From the NCBI GenBank assembly GCA_905221605.1, contig CAJNDS010000581.1:1-46019 (forward strand): a stretch of 46,019 nt of DNA, written 5' to 3'. This stretch comes from Symbiodinium natans. Lineage: Eukaryota > Sar > Dinophyceae > Suessiales > Symbiodiniaceae. This document shows, piece after piece, positions 8,533-17,999 of this stretch (the first letter of the stretch is position 1; the number at the start of each line of letters is the position of its first letter). The translations under genes were made by a program, and so were the position numbers. The notes below the pieces were generated by a model. The model saw only the letters and a list, made by a program, of their open reading frames with translations. It did no database searches and was not told the origin of the DNA.

Positions 8533-9075
8533 TTGCATGCAGTGTCGATTCATGTCGACGATGAGCTAGTCGCAGGGGCGAAAGGAGAAGGAAAATGGCT
8601 GATACGCGAGCTAGAGAAGTTCTTCAAGCTCACAGTTGAGGGACCATTCCCATCCCACCGGGGATCGGGAGAACAGCTTCATTACTTGAAGAGGACCTAT
8701 GAGTTCCTTGAGGAAGGAATTTTGGTGACAGTATCGAAGAAGCATTACGAGAAGCTCAGAGGACTCTACAAGCTGGGAAACAGAAAGCCGAGACAAACCC
8801 CAGAGCACCAGCTGATTGGAACAGTGGATGATTCCAAAGAGCTAGAGGAGAGCGAGTGCAAGAAATTTCGTTCAGCATTGGGAACACTGTTGTATATATC
8901 CCAAGACCGATGGGCTTTGCAGCATGTGACAAAGTGTTTGGCAAGCAAGATGTCTAAACCAACGAAACAAGCTTTAACCTGTTTGAAGCAAGCTTTACTC
9001 TATGTGCAAGGAACAGAGCAACTGGGATTCCTACTGAAGTACACAGAAGATCTCCATCGTCACGTGATCAAAACA
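8533..9075 (+). pseudogene. Copia-type reverse transcriptase fragment (RVT_2 C-terminal half)
   Basis: The frame reads VSIHVDDELVAGAKGEG, the catalytic (Y/H)VDD motif of Ty1/copia reverse transcriptases, then YLKRTYEFLEEGILVTVSKK, LEESECKKFRSALGTLLYIS, QDRWALQHVTKCLASKMSKP and LLYVQGTEQLGFLLKY. This is the palm-to-connection part leading to RNase H. Fingers, upstream integrase and downstream RNase H are missing, and no ATG fits, since the frame begins at TTG. After LLKYTEDLHRHVI the frame runs into CA and TA microsatellites. It lies head-to-head with the gag-protease remnant, so it is a separate or inverted fragment. It is a truncated relic. Confidence 0.8.
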
Positions 9076-9152
9076 ATACGCACACGCACCCGCACACACA
9101 CACACACACATACAAGTATCAAGAGAAGATAATATATATATATATATATAGA
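9076..9152. repeat. CA and TA microsatellites
   Basis: A CA-rich run (about 9080-9110) is followed after some 20 bases by a TA run (9131-9150). They sit exactly at the 3' edge of the reverse-transcriptase homology and may mark the break or an intron. Confidence 0.9.
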
Positions 9153-9171
9153 TGCTAGATCACACGCATAA

Positions 9172-9490
9172 GGGATCCCTGCACAGGAAGCACACTACGA
9201 GAAGTTGAAGCCGGCAATGGAGCACATGCCAAAACCAAAGCCCAAAGATATCACCTAGAGCATCTATAACGAGGCTGTCGCCACCGTCTGCCGCAAGCAA
9301 GCCCCCCCGGCTGCTCCCGAGACCGCTCGGCACTCAAAAGCTTCACGAATGCCACGACCGAGAACCGAATCGAAGCCCTCATCTGCTTCAGCTGCGCGTG
9401 CATCCACACACGCGTGGACGAAATAAACGAAGCCAACAGCATCGACTGGTACCCCATCCTCGAATCCCTGGATTCAAAAGAAGAAACAGA
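9172..9490 (+). pseudogene. Broken coding remnant, unrecognised (transposon-like)
   Basis: Two joined frames look like protein. The first reads EAHYEKLKPAMEHMPKPKPK then DIT, an in-frame TAG (9256-9258), and SIYNEAVATVCRKQAP up to about 9335. A one-base shift then gives LKSFTNATTENRIEALICFS, CACIHTRVDEINEANSIDW and YPILESLDSKEE. The Cys-containing ICFSCACIH motif and amphipathic pattern suggest a once-folded domain. It resembles N-terminal regions of helicase-type transposon proteins, but that is a weak impression. One stop and one frameshift make it a pseudogene. Downstream, 9569-9590 holds three TTTAGGG-like words. Confidence 0.4.
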
Positions 9491-10145
9491 GGCAAGAACG
9501 AGCCGGCCTCTCAATCTCAAGCTGTCGATGCTTGCGCCCAGACCTTACAGACCTTACACCTTCAGACCTCAGGGTTTAGGGTTTAGGGCATTTTCAAACC
9601 TGTGCTCACTGGCTCCAAAACTGACGAAATATTTCTTATTTCATCTGGTACGTCCTACTTGCAAGTACTCGAGTAAACTTGAGTGATGCCTCCCAAGAAT
9701 TGACCATCCGACACCTTCGATGTTCCTAGAACTGTGAATCCTGTATCAGATACAAAGACAAAGCCCGTCAAACATCAACAGCCAAAGCTACAGAACCCTC
9801 AACGATGAGAAACTTCGTAGTACTTCAGTACTTCTATCTCCCTGTTCATGCATCAGTCTGCATGAGTCTGCATCCCGAAGGGGGGGGAGCTTTAGGGGGC
9901 TTTAAAAAGCAAAAGCTTGGCTTTAGGAGCACTGTTGAGGAATCCCAAAGAGGCGCACAGATCGGACTTTTGCCAGTTCAAAAGGATCTATTGACATCCT
10001 TGCCAGATTGTGAAGGATTGCAGCACCACCTCTGCAAAATCGCCATCGAACTTTTCATTCTCATCCGCGCGCAATGCGGCTTGACCTCGCGCACATTGAA
10101 CCAAAACAAGAGTTGAGAGCCCTGGCACTGACCGTAGACCACTAC
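9491..10145. other. Intergenic region with interstitial telomere words
   Basis: No convincing gene is seen. The segment CAGGGTTTAGGGTTTAGGG near 9571-9589 is a short interstitial telomere-like tract of the 7-mer TTTAGGG type. A G-rich GGGGGGGAGC with an AGGGGGC echo lies near 9880-9900. Small plus-strand ORFs show no recognisable motif. Confidence 0.5.
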
Positions 10146-10973
10146 TCAGTCGCTACTCCTCACTCCGACGCTTCTCTGACGTTTCAGCCTAGGTCTCTTT
10201 GCGAACTGCACCGCGCAATTGCAATAGACTCTTGAATCAAGGCGAATAGCCTGGCTACGGCACTTTGAACTGAGCCCTGGACAAATCGGTATGTGCTGAT
10301 TGCTGTCGAGCCAGCTTTGGAATTCGTCCAGCTTCAGCGGCTTGGTATTCACAAGCTGTGAGGACCGATACAGAATTAGGGCCAGCTGCCAAAGAGCAGT
10401 GCCTCTAGGGTCAGCCCGGCCTCTGGGGTATGTAAACTCAATGACGTTTGGAAAGTCTAATCGTGAGGGTGGCTGTTCAACAATGCTCTCCAAGTCCAGC
10501 AAACGTGTGAAGCCTTCATGCAAGCAAATGTTGGGGAAACGCACGTCGCAATGGGTAAGGCCGGTCTTCAATAGCTGACTAAGTTGCCGAACGATGCCCT
10601 CCAGGATGTGCGGGTTGGCACGTACATCTTCCTGTGTGAGCTCATTGCAAACCATTTTCTCTGTGATGGTGAGGGTGACGCCACTGAACTCTGCGCTATA
10701 CCAATAATAAGGAAAAGTCGCCCAGTCCTTCCCAGAGAATTGCAGGTGCATGGTCATTTGCGCGATTCGAAAATCCTTTGCAGAAACCAATCGGCGGTAA
10801 AGCGGGCCTTGCAACTTCAATACCACCGTGTCAGGCTTGGCTTGGTTCTGCGCGTTGACACGGTTGACCAGGCTGGCACGCGCGCCGAGCAAATCTATGT
10901 ACTTGATGACGGCATTGATGTCCCGAAACGCTGCCTGAATAGGGCTAAGCGAAACACGGCAATTCGCAAGCAT
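10146..10973 (-). pseudogene. Protein-kinase-like half of a Crinkler-type nuclease-kinase protein
   Basis: This frame continues that of 10974-12320 directly after one TGA codon; the next codon is ATG, so 275 codons remain. It carries VVLKLQGPLYRR (candidate beta strand with the ATP-binding Lys), MTMHLQFSGKDWA, then LTHCDVRFPNICL followed by RLLDLESIVE. These fit the kinase catalytic loop (HxDxRxxN) and a DFG-equivalent DLE of the divergent kinase-like domains found in Crinkler (CRN)-type effectors and related fungal proteins. The C-terminus is basic with Cys residues. If the TGA is real, this half would need its own start or is dead; the perfectly maintained frame argues for a recent stop, an assembly error, or recoding. 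Confidence 0.5.
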
Positions 10974-12320
10974 TCAAAACAAGTAAGCATTGTCTTGAGG
11001 GTTTGGGAAAGCATGTTTGAGTGCCTCAAACAGCACCCCTTGGTTGATCGGCACTCCGAAGCCAAAGTGGTGCAGGATTGGGCTCCCCAGCAGTTTCAGC
11101 TTCCAACCTTGCGGCACCAAACCAATCTGGGTACTGTTGGTGACGGACTGCGCGATGCTACCATGAGGATTTGTCTTGAAGCAATGTGCTGCACGAAGAC
11201 CAGTGGCCAGCACGCGAACGACAGTTGCAGCGATCTCTTGGTTGCTTTGCACAACTGCTGGGCAGCAGTATGTCCAACGATCAAACATGACAGGTTTTGT
11301 ACCTTCCACCAACAAGCCGGCTGCATCAGCGGAACACCCTATTTTGCGGCCTGTTATAAGGGCAGCTAAAGAATGGTCAACTGGCAATTGCAGACTTTCC
11401 ATGCAAGGCACCTGCCATCCGAAAAGGTATGCAACGGTCTGCGCAAGTGGCCCCTTTGCCATTTTCACTGGTTCGTCGATTACTTCTTTGCCCACCTTCA
11501 ACTCGACCACGCCCAGACACGCTGATGACTCTTGTCCAAACTTGTTGTGAGTTAGAAGTATGCCAATATCAGATCTGGCCATTGGCACAGTTGCCAATGC
11601 TACAGGCAGGCTTTCGAAACACGCCGTGCAAGCTGTGATTTGCTGACGAATTTCAACCTTGAAACCACAATCTTCCACAACTAGAATTCTCTTTGCGCCG
11701 TGGTCGTACTGCAAGCCAGTGAGCTGGGCAATTTGAACCATGAGCGACTTCTCGAAGTCTGACTCTTGCGCAAATTCGTGGGCAAATTCTTGCGCAAGCT
11801 GAGTTGCAGCTGTGTCCAATCGGGCCGCCACACAACTCGGATTCCTTCGCATGTCGTTGAAAACTTCAAAGAAAGCCGCGAGCTCTTCCTGCAATGTGAG
11901 CAATGGCGCAGAGTTTATGGGCTGGTAAAAGTCATTCCCGACTAGGGCAGATACCAGGCTGCCAACAGCCCTGGCAGTTGATTCGTGATTGCTTGGGGTA
12001 ACAGGCATAGAGTTGGCCTGCCTCATTACCATCCGAAAGGTCTCACCACTTCCAAGTCTTGTCGCAAATAAGTTCCGTTGCGAGAGAAAAGCTGGCCACA
12101 ACAGATTCCACGCAACCTTGGAAAGTTGGCTTAGCAAGATAAGGCACGCAAATCCTGAGCGCCGCATTGCAATTTTGCCACAGTGAGCGGGCGGCAAAAG
12201 AGCCGAGATGGCTGTCGCAGCACCGCAGACTCTGAAGCCACGTTTTACCCCAACTGTGTTGCATCGTCCGGGCTTCCCGCTCCCTTCGCGTTTCTGCAGC
12301 TCACGCCCTAAAGCCTTCAA
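10974..12320 (-). CDS. Restriction-endonuclease-like half of a Crinkler-type protein
   Basis: This 448-codon ORF starts with ATG. A central region reads RILVVEDCGFKVEIRQQITA, then MARSDIGILLTHNKF, CLGVVELKVGKEVID and MAKGPLAQTVAYLFGWQVP. The D...ExK pattern (SDIGIL and VELKV) followed by a Q-x-x-x-Y helix is the hallmark of PD-(D/E)XK nuclease folds, which occur next to kinase-like domains in Crinkler/CR-type eukaryotic effectors. An earlier repeat QEFAHEFAQESDF is notable. It ends at TGA (10974-10976), and the kinase-like half follows in the same frame, giving a 724-residue protein if read through. No signal peptide or CRN header motif was seen. The first ~100 residues may be wrongly included. 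Confidence 0.5.
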   Translation of the reverse strand: MKALGRELQKREGSGKPGRCNTVGVKRGFRVCGAATAISALLPPAHCGKIAMRRSGFACLILLSQLSKVAWNLLWPAFLSQRNLFATRLGSGETFRMVMRQANSMPVTPSNHESTARAVGSLVSALVGNDFYQPINSAPLLTLQEELAAFFEVFNDMRRNPSCVAARLDTAATQLAQEFAHEFAQESDFEKSLMVQIAQLTGLQYDHGAKRILVVEDCGFKVEIRQQITACTACFESLPVALATVPMARSDIGILLTHNKFGQESSACLGVVELKVGKEVIDEPVKMAKGPLAQTVAYLFGWQVPCMESLQLPVDHSLAALITGRKIGCSADAAGLLVEGTKPVMFDRWTYCCPAVVQSNQEIAATVVRVLATGLRAAHCFKTNPHGSIAQSVTNSTQIGLVPQGWKLKLLGSPILHHFGFGVPINQGVLFEALKHAFPNPQDNAYLF

Positions 12321-13318
12321 ACCCGTCGAATGATAGTGAGCTGCGAACAGACTTTAGCAGAATGCCAGAGCACAGATGAGCAGTGCCTTGCGGCCCATTG
12401 CACAGCCGTCGGTCGGCGCGGGAGAATGCTGAGTGGCTTAGCTGAGCAGTCACTGTAGCCTAGGAGTTGCTGTAGGAGCGACAGCTTCCCTAACTAAGGA
12501 GCAGTGGGATGTCAGTGGTGCAGTGCCAATGCTGGTGCTCGTGCCAGGGCTGGGAGCTTCTTGTGCTGGTGCTGGTGGTGCTGGTGCGTTTGCCAGTCCA
12601 GCTGCGGTGCTTGCTGCGCGTCTGCTGGTGTAAGAAAATGGTTCTATGCCTATGCAGCCGTGGTAAGAATAGTGTGGCATCACATGGGTTTCGCAGAGTC
12701 CGGAGTGCGTCCACGCTGATGTGATGCAATCATGAATGCCATGAGTTCCAAATTCGACGAAACTTGCACACGAGAGTTTCAGAGCATGACGGACCCCTGG
12801 ATCATAGACAATAGACCCTACATGGTAGGATCCTTGTTCTAAGGACAGACCCCTACATCAGCTACCCTAAGTTTTGAAACATCATACCTGAGCCAGTGAA
12901 TCGAATCGCCAACACTAAGGTTTGACCACAAGAGCTAGCTTGACTTTATTCGAGAGCCCACACTGAAGAGTCGCGAACATGTCGGATGTCCCAGCCGATG
13001 TACAGTAGTCATTGGCGGGTCCTCTCGAGTTTAGTGAAAGAATCATATAGAACTTCCGTTTCTCCCTTTATTCGGAGCATTGTTTACATATTGTCTACTA
13101 TTCAATCTAGTGCATGACATATTTAGGAAGGGCTCATGAACATATTCGAGAGGTTATGAAAGACGCCGATGATGCTTGTCATTGTTTTTGACGGAATATT
13201 ATATCCCGAAGCTTGAATCTCTGGGCCTTGAGCCGACAGAGACCCGCGACTCGCCAAACACGACGCCTCCGGCGACGAAACGCACAGTCGGCAAGGCTAA
13301 AGCTTTTTTAAGCTCTTC
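12321..13318. other. Intergenic region between the nuclease-kinase and TIR-receptor genes
   Basis: No gene is supported. A GCTGGTG-rich low-complexity patch occurs at about 12560-12600; ORFs there are compositional. The rest (12720-13318) is moderately AT-rich with no motif recognised. Being 5' to the minus-strand gene at 10146-12320 and 3' to the TIR gene, it may hold promoter or 3'-end signals, but none can be identified in dinoflagellate DNA by eye. Confidence 0.4.
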
Positions 13319-14249
13319 TCAAAAGGCCACGGCCACTGTTTCAGAAGCCAACTGCAGCTCAGCGTCCAGGTTAGCATCGGATTCTCGAAGTACTGGCCCA
13401 GCAAGGAGCATCTTGATACTCAACGGTCTCAAATCTCCATAGAGTCGACGGCAAATCTGCCGTGCCCTCACCATCAAATCTACCTGGGAGCTATCTGCAC
13501 AAACAAAGGGCAAAGCGACCTCCAGCAGAATGGCCTTTATCACCTGAGTAAAGGTCACCTGGTCCACCTGTGTAGATCTAGAAGCGCTTATCATCTCAGC
13601 TCCACTGGGAAATTGGAAACGGGAGTCTCCAATCACAGGCAAGACTTTGGCATCAGGAATCCTCGCTTGGAGAAGCCAACGAGCAAATTCTTCAGATCGG
13701 AAACAGTTCTCGGTGAGCAGCAGCACGATGTTGAGATGCTCCTTGGACACATCGTCTTTCTCTGAAAAGACACATGGAGACAAGCCCCTCTCCGGCATAA
13801 CCTTGACCATGTAGCGGGCCAGGACGACGGCAGATGCCATGGCATCCAAGTTTCCAGGGTCTGCCAGAATAATGTAGTCTGCATAATCCATCGAGTTCAT
13901 GCGCGCTGAATCCGGCGGACGTGCGCAACTGTTGCTCAGTGCGTCGGCCAACTCAACCACGTGCGGCATTGAGAACCTTTCATCCACTGTCACTTGTCTC
14001 ACGCTTCTTAACCATTTCAAAGCATCTTGCACTTCTCTCAATCCCAGGCCATAAACGGCCAATTCGACGATCTCCGGCACAATGCTGTCGTAGCTGTTGA
14101 TAAAGGCATCGTCCGGCATTTCGAAGGAAGGGAAGCGCAACACTAGCGTTTCTACGCACGCCAGGTGAGCTGCGGCCAGCTCTCCCATGCACCACATGCG
14201 CTGGAGAACCCCTGGTGTGGCCACTACAACGAAGGTCTGAGTGTCGCTC
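13319..14249 (-). CDS. TIR receptor gene, last exon (second half of TIR plus second TIR-like region)
   Basis: Read after inferred splicing, the exon begins with SDTQTFVVVATPGVLQRMWC and MGELAAAHLACVETLVLRF. FVVxATPxxLxRxWCMGEL is the strand D/helix C part of a TIR domain; the Glu of WCxxE is the residue that is catalytic in NADase TIRs. A second unit follows (DYIILADPGNL..., LNIVLLLTENCFRSEEFARW) that again resembles TIR strands, perhaps a degenerate second TIR. A C-terminal tail with paired Ala/Leu helices ends at 13319. The start is inferred from a GGAGC sequence shared with the end of the preceding exon; an upstream ATG at 14266 in the same frame is probably intronic. Confidence 0.65.
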
Positions 14250-14417
14250 CTCACCTCGGCATTCATTTAGTTGATTACAAGAAGCGCTTTCGGACTGTCT
14301 GGCAGGCCAAGAAATGCTTTTGAAGTTTCGCCCTGAAAAAAAACAGTCAAAGACGGCAATCCACAGTTTGCTCTGCCTCCCCAACTAGTCTCTGTTTCGT
14401 TGAAGCTCGTAAAGCTC

Positions 14418-14534
14418 CGAGTGGCAAAGGAAAAGAGCCTAGAAAGATCTGTGAGATTGTCGGCATCGATGAAGGCACTGAAGCCGCGAGACGTCAGCTC
14501 CATCTTCATCAGTCGCACAAACCCAGACGAGGAC
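14418..14534 (-). CDS. TIR receptor gene, short exon (N-terminal half of TIR)
   Basis: This 117-base exon encodes SSSGFVRLMKMELTSRGF and SAFIDADNLTDLSRLFSFA, the helix A to BB-loop region of a TIR domain. Its 5' border (GTCCTCG, after the acceptor TTTTGCGAG) completes the codon left open by the exon ending at 14941. Its 3' border in GGAGC completes the codon opened for 14249. Both phases fit and restore a continuous TIR. The downstream intron would begin GA, a known dinoflagellate alternative to GT. Confidence 0.6.
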
Positions 14535-14643
14535 CTCGCAAAAGAACGGGGAGTTCTCGAATAGTTCTCGTGTCACGGTGGTAGCTGAATGACTTGTCTT
14601 GGCACGGTATGCGAGGACCTATGCATATTTACATGTAGAAATA

Positions 14644-14660
14644 CATATATATATATATAC
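14644..14660. repeat. TA microsatellite in a TIR-gene intron
   Basis: A short (AT)n tract followed by a T run lies inside the 14535-14940 intron. The remainder of this intron holds no recognised feature. Confidence 0.85.
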
Positions 14661-14940
14661 TTTTTTTTAAGACTCACTTCTGCCTGAAGGCAAAGTGCAG
14701 GTTCAGAGCTTAGCCGGGTATATCGGGAAGTGGCGACCTTGCCTCGCCGTGGCCACGAGCCCGGGCCGAGGCGTGTCACGTAGCAACAAAAGATGATAAA
14801 AATTAGGGGCAGTGCAAAGCAAGCTGGAAATTGCCGTTGGGACCTCGTTGTTGTCTCAAGTAGTTGGACAAGGATGAGTTTTACTATTATAGAGGGTCTG
14901 TGACCGAGTATATAGGCGATACATATCTGGTCCAGGTGAC

Positions 14941-15827
14941 CCCCTTTGGTGGCAAAGAAAGAAGGCGTACTTCTTGCGGAGCTTGGAAGCGACGTGCTGT
15001 AACGCCAAGTAGGCTGCTGCCACAAGCACTCCAGTGATCAGGAGTGCGGCACAAAAACTACAAAGAATCATGATCCCTTCGTTCGAGCCCTCCAAGTCTG
15101 CTGCAAAAGCACTCAACAGCAAAATGATCACCAAAATGGAAGTAGTCATTGTGTCAAGTTGTGAAGCTACCAATGAGCGCCATGGTTTGAAGTAAGCGCT
15201 CATGACCAAACTGAAGATCAGCAGGTTCCCCATGATGAACAAGGAAGCTGCTGTAGGTGCAATGGGCGTCAAGACGAAGATGAGATTTCTCACCAAGAAG
15301 ATCACGGTGAAATGCTCGAAGCCTGGTTTGAATCGCATGATCAAAAAGGAGAAGGCCCTGATAAACTCAGCATCCGCTTGATGAACTCGACGAGGAAGCA
15401 TCACCAGCAAAACATAGGAGCAAATCGCCAGGAAGCTTAGTGGAAGGAGGCACACCACTCCACTAATCACACACATGTTGAGGTGAGTCCCAGAAAAGCT
15501 ACAGAAAACTGCGTGGTTGGTCTGCAAAGTCTGCACGCCACTCGGGTGCATATTGCACCGGAAGGGCTCCAGAAATGTTGAGCACAGGGTGATGTAGAAG
15601 AGCAAAGCAAGGAATCCACAAGTCTTCATCAAAGCCATTCGGCTACCCAGGTTTCTCAGCAAAGGAAGCATACTCATCACCCCAGAAGCACCTACAGGCC
15701 CCACCACGAAAGCGAGCGGCACCAAGAGAGTCCGCAGGAGTAGATTCACCTCGGCACTCAAGCGAGTGACACAGCTGAGACTCTTCAAGGAGTCGAGGAT
15801 GGTGTCCAAGGATAAGAAGTGGAAGAT
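14941..15827 (-). CDS. TIR receptor gene, multi-pass membrane exon plus TIR strand A
   Basis: After acceptor TTTCTCCAG the frame reads IFHFLSLDTILDSLKSLSC, then a series of about six to seven hydrophobic spans (LLRTLLVPLAFVVGPVGA; GFLALLFYITLC; VVCLLPLSFLAICSYVLLV; FTVIFLVRNLIFVLTP; LFIMGNLLIFSLVMSAYF; ILVIILLLSAFAA; CSFCAALLITGVLVAAAYLA). It ends LRKKYAFFLCHQRG, the first strand and helix of a TIR domain. The donor GTCACC follows. Continuing past it gives DMYRLYTRSQ and a stop, which is not TIR-like, supporting the splice. The exon places the TIR on the cytoplasmic side directly after the last helix. Confidence 0.65.
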
Positions 15828-15974
15828 CTGGAGAAAGCTCGCCTTAGCTGCTTAAGAACGACACAGGCTAGCACCAAGTTACCATACTATGCTGAATGTG
15901 TGCTAACCTCTCTTCAACAAACATCACGGATGGGGGATGCCCTGCATTCAGATATACAACCGCTTTCTTTCGCA

Positions 15975-16231
15975 GGACTGGTCGCAAAGGGATCGGTCCA
16001 GTTGATACCTTGCACTTGTTCCATGACGGAAAAGAGCTGAGCGCAAGTGACGAGCTGATTCAAGCACAAGGCAGCAGCAAGGAGCCGGCCCTGCGTCGCA
16101 CCCCTGCTCTGATACACAAGCGATAGCAAGAGGTGCAAAGCGGCTGTTCCAACCAGAACAAACAAACCAACAAAGACCAGCTGCACCTGAGATCCAGAGC
16201 TCCATTTCTCCAACAGTGAACGGAACATGGA
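15975..16231 (-). CDS. TIR receptor gene, first membrane-span exon
   Basis: Following the clear acceptor TTTTTTTCCAG, the frame reads SMFRSLLEKWSSG, a hydrophobic span VQLVFVGLFVLVGTAALHLL, a loop, a second span LLAAALCLNQLVTCAQLFSV and MEQVQGINWTDPF. It links the cysteine-rich ectodomain to the multi-pass membrane exon. The 3' border is uncertain; after DPF the frame becomes unlike the family (Cys-rich, then stop), so the donor should lie near 15970-15985. Confidence 0.55.
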
Positions 16232-16372
16232 CTGGAAAAAAACCCCACAGCAAAACAGATTGGATGGTACTTGCCAGCAAGAGACGTAGTCTCCACCACT
16301 GCATTCAACACACTCGACACCTGAGAGTGCTAAACATGCAAAACCTATTTAATGTGTATATAAAGATTCAAG

Positions 16373-16393
16373 ATATATATATATATATATATA
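16373..16393. repeat. TA microsatellite in a TIR-gene intron
   Basis: A 20-base (AT)n run, followed by a second imperfect ATATGTATATAC stretch, lies in the 16232-16569 intron. Confidence 0.85.
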
Positions 16394-16569
16394 CAACATA
16401 TGTATATACAATCTGAACGATGCCCAATGTTTGTGCGAATCAAGGGCTTTTCGAGACACCCTTTTGTCCCAAAACCGCCCAAACCCACAACATCTTCTCA
16501 ACATGTCTAAGTCTTTCGGCATCTGTCAGCAGAAAGCACAACCTTAAATTGGCTAGACCGATTCGAGCT

Positions 16570-16706
16570 GCCCTTGGGCTGCAAGTTCTCCAAGCACTCG
16601 CTACACGAAATGGACGTGGGATCTCGTCCAGGAGCGCAGCTTCCTGGAGTTCCGCCCGGGCAGCGCGCCGAATCTCCGAAGCACTTCATCACCGCTCCTG
16701 GATCAC
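16570..16706 (-). CDS. TIR receptor gene, cysteine-rich linker exon
   Basis: After acceptor CACGTCAG the frame reads GDPGAVMKCFGDSARCPGG, TPGSCAPGRDPTSISCSEC and LENLQPK. The C-x-G...CPGG...CAPGR...CxxCL pattern is the short Cys-rich module that follows GCC2/GCC3 repeats in large protist membrane receptors. The donor is probably the GC or GG near CCCAAGGGCAGC; its exact place is not settled. The introns on either side (16232-16569 and 16707-16929) hold a TA microsatellite and no other recognised feature. Confidence 0.5.
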
Positions 16707-16929
16707 CTGACGTGCTTGTTGAAGGCCTCTTGGCTGGGATGCTTTTAGTGAACAATGCGTGCTTTTGAAAAACTGTGGTTCGGTCGCGCTTGGGTTGACT
16801 GCAGCCTCACCATTTTTCACCAGGAAAAACTGAAGGCAAAGTTGGGCCGAACACAGAAGCCTTCCCTCTCTTAAGTTGCATGTCATCATGTATAGGTAAC
16901 CAAAGAACCACATGCCAGAAACTCAAACG

Positions 16930-17945
16930 TCATTGCTTGTCGCACAGTCGCGCTCAGTGGAATGATAACCTGGAAGAAGCTCCAACATGCCAGATCCCTC
17001 GCAGGAAGCACCCTCACTGCAAAGTTCACACTTTCCATGCCAAAAGTATCGGCCCGGAACACAGTGACAGAACTCTGCTGAGGCAGCTCCCTCAAGTTCG
17101 ATCCAACGCATCGAAGCACCGCTGAGAACTGCCTTGCTGGTTGTCCAGGTCAGGCCGCCGCAGGAGGAGCACTCGACCGCGCCACTGATATTACTATAAC
17201 TGCCCCTTCTGCATAGCGAGCAAACTGCTTCACCTGGTTCAGGAGCGAAGGTGCCTGGATCGCAAGGGAAGCAAGCAGTTTGGCCAGCGGTGCTTTGATG
17301 GAAGCCTCGATCACATGCCTCGCAGTAGTAGGTTGGCCCAAGCTCATCAGACATGCCCTTGGAAATTCTTCCGGCTGGGCAAACGAGGCACTGCGTGGCC
17401 TCAGCACGAGATGCCACCGGCAAACCTTGAGCATCCATGATCCCAAAGCCACTGACACACTCGGTTGCACTCGGTATCCACTCCTTCCACACTTGAGGGT
17501 TTGCCTTGATCCACTCACAAGCGTTTTCCTGCAGTGCTGTCACTGTGTCTTGTACGTCTCCGGGACGATTTTGCATTGTCATCAGCGGGATCAGTTGGGA
17601 GGTTTCAATCGACATCTTTTGAAGAAGCTTCCCCACCCCGGGGGCTGAAAGGCGAAGAGTTGCGCTGGCCAATTTGGCAATGTAGATGGATGTCGAGGCT
17701 GTACGGTAGTCTCCAGCCTGCCAAGCCACTCGGCTGTGCTCTGGAAAAATCACCCTCACTGACTCCGGTATCACCCCAGAGGCATCTGGCTCGTAATGGT
17801 AGAAAAGAATCCGCAAGTTGTTTGCCAACCAGTGTTGCTCTGCAGGGCTGGTGGCGTGACTAATGGCCATCGGAATTCCATAGGCTGTGGCCCATTGCAT
17901 AGCGAATGCCTGACTCGGTGGTGTCGACCAAGGGGACTGGTTTTT
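16930..17945 (-). CDS. TIR receptor gene, ligand-binding lobe and GCC2/GCC3 repeats
   Basis: The exon starts around SPWSTPPSQAFAMQWATAYG and IPMAISHA, then LRILFYHYEPDASG, which continues a type 2 periplasmic-binding-protein-like domain from the upstream exon. After about residue 170, a Cys-rich part follows: CLVCPAGRIS, YYCEACDRGFHQSTAGQTAC, FPCDPGTFAPEPGEAVCSLC and RRGSYSNISGAVECSSCG, i.e. repeated CxxCxxGxxx...C units of the GCC2/GCC3 (ephrin-receptor-like) type. A last Cys cluster ends in LLPGYHSTERD. Residues beyond (CATSNDV-stop) are probably intronic. The protein part is extracellular or lumenal. Confidence 0.65.
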
Positions 17946-17999
17946 GTGCATTCCTCACACAAACAGTTCTCAAAAACAAAAAGGAAAACTTTACAGGAA

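Noticed and set aside
10300-11638. Plus-strand ORFs up to 261 codons opposite the nuclease-kinase gene
   Set aside because: No domain content; the minus strand carries the catalytic motifs in one frame.
12504-12729. Trp/Cys-rich small ORFs near 12.5 kb
   Set aside because: They reflect the GCTGGTG low-complexity patch.
14640-14665. TATATA tract as a promoter
   Set aside because: It lies in an intron of the TIR gene and dinoflagellates rarely use classical TATA boxes; microsatellite is the simpler reading.
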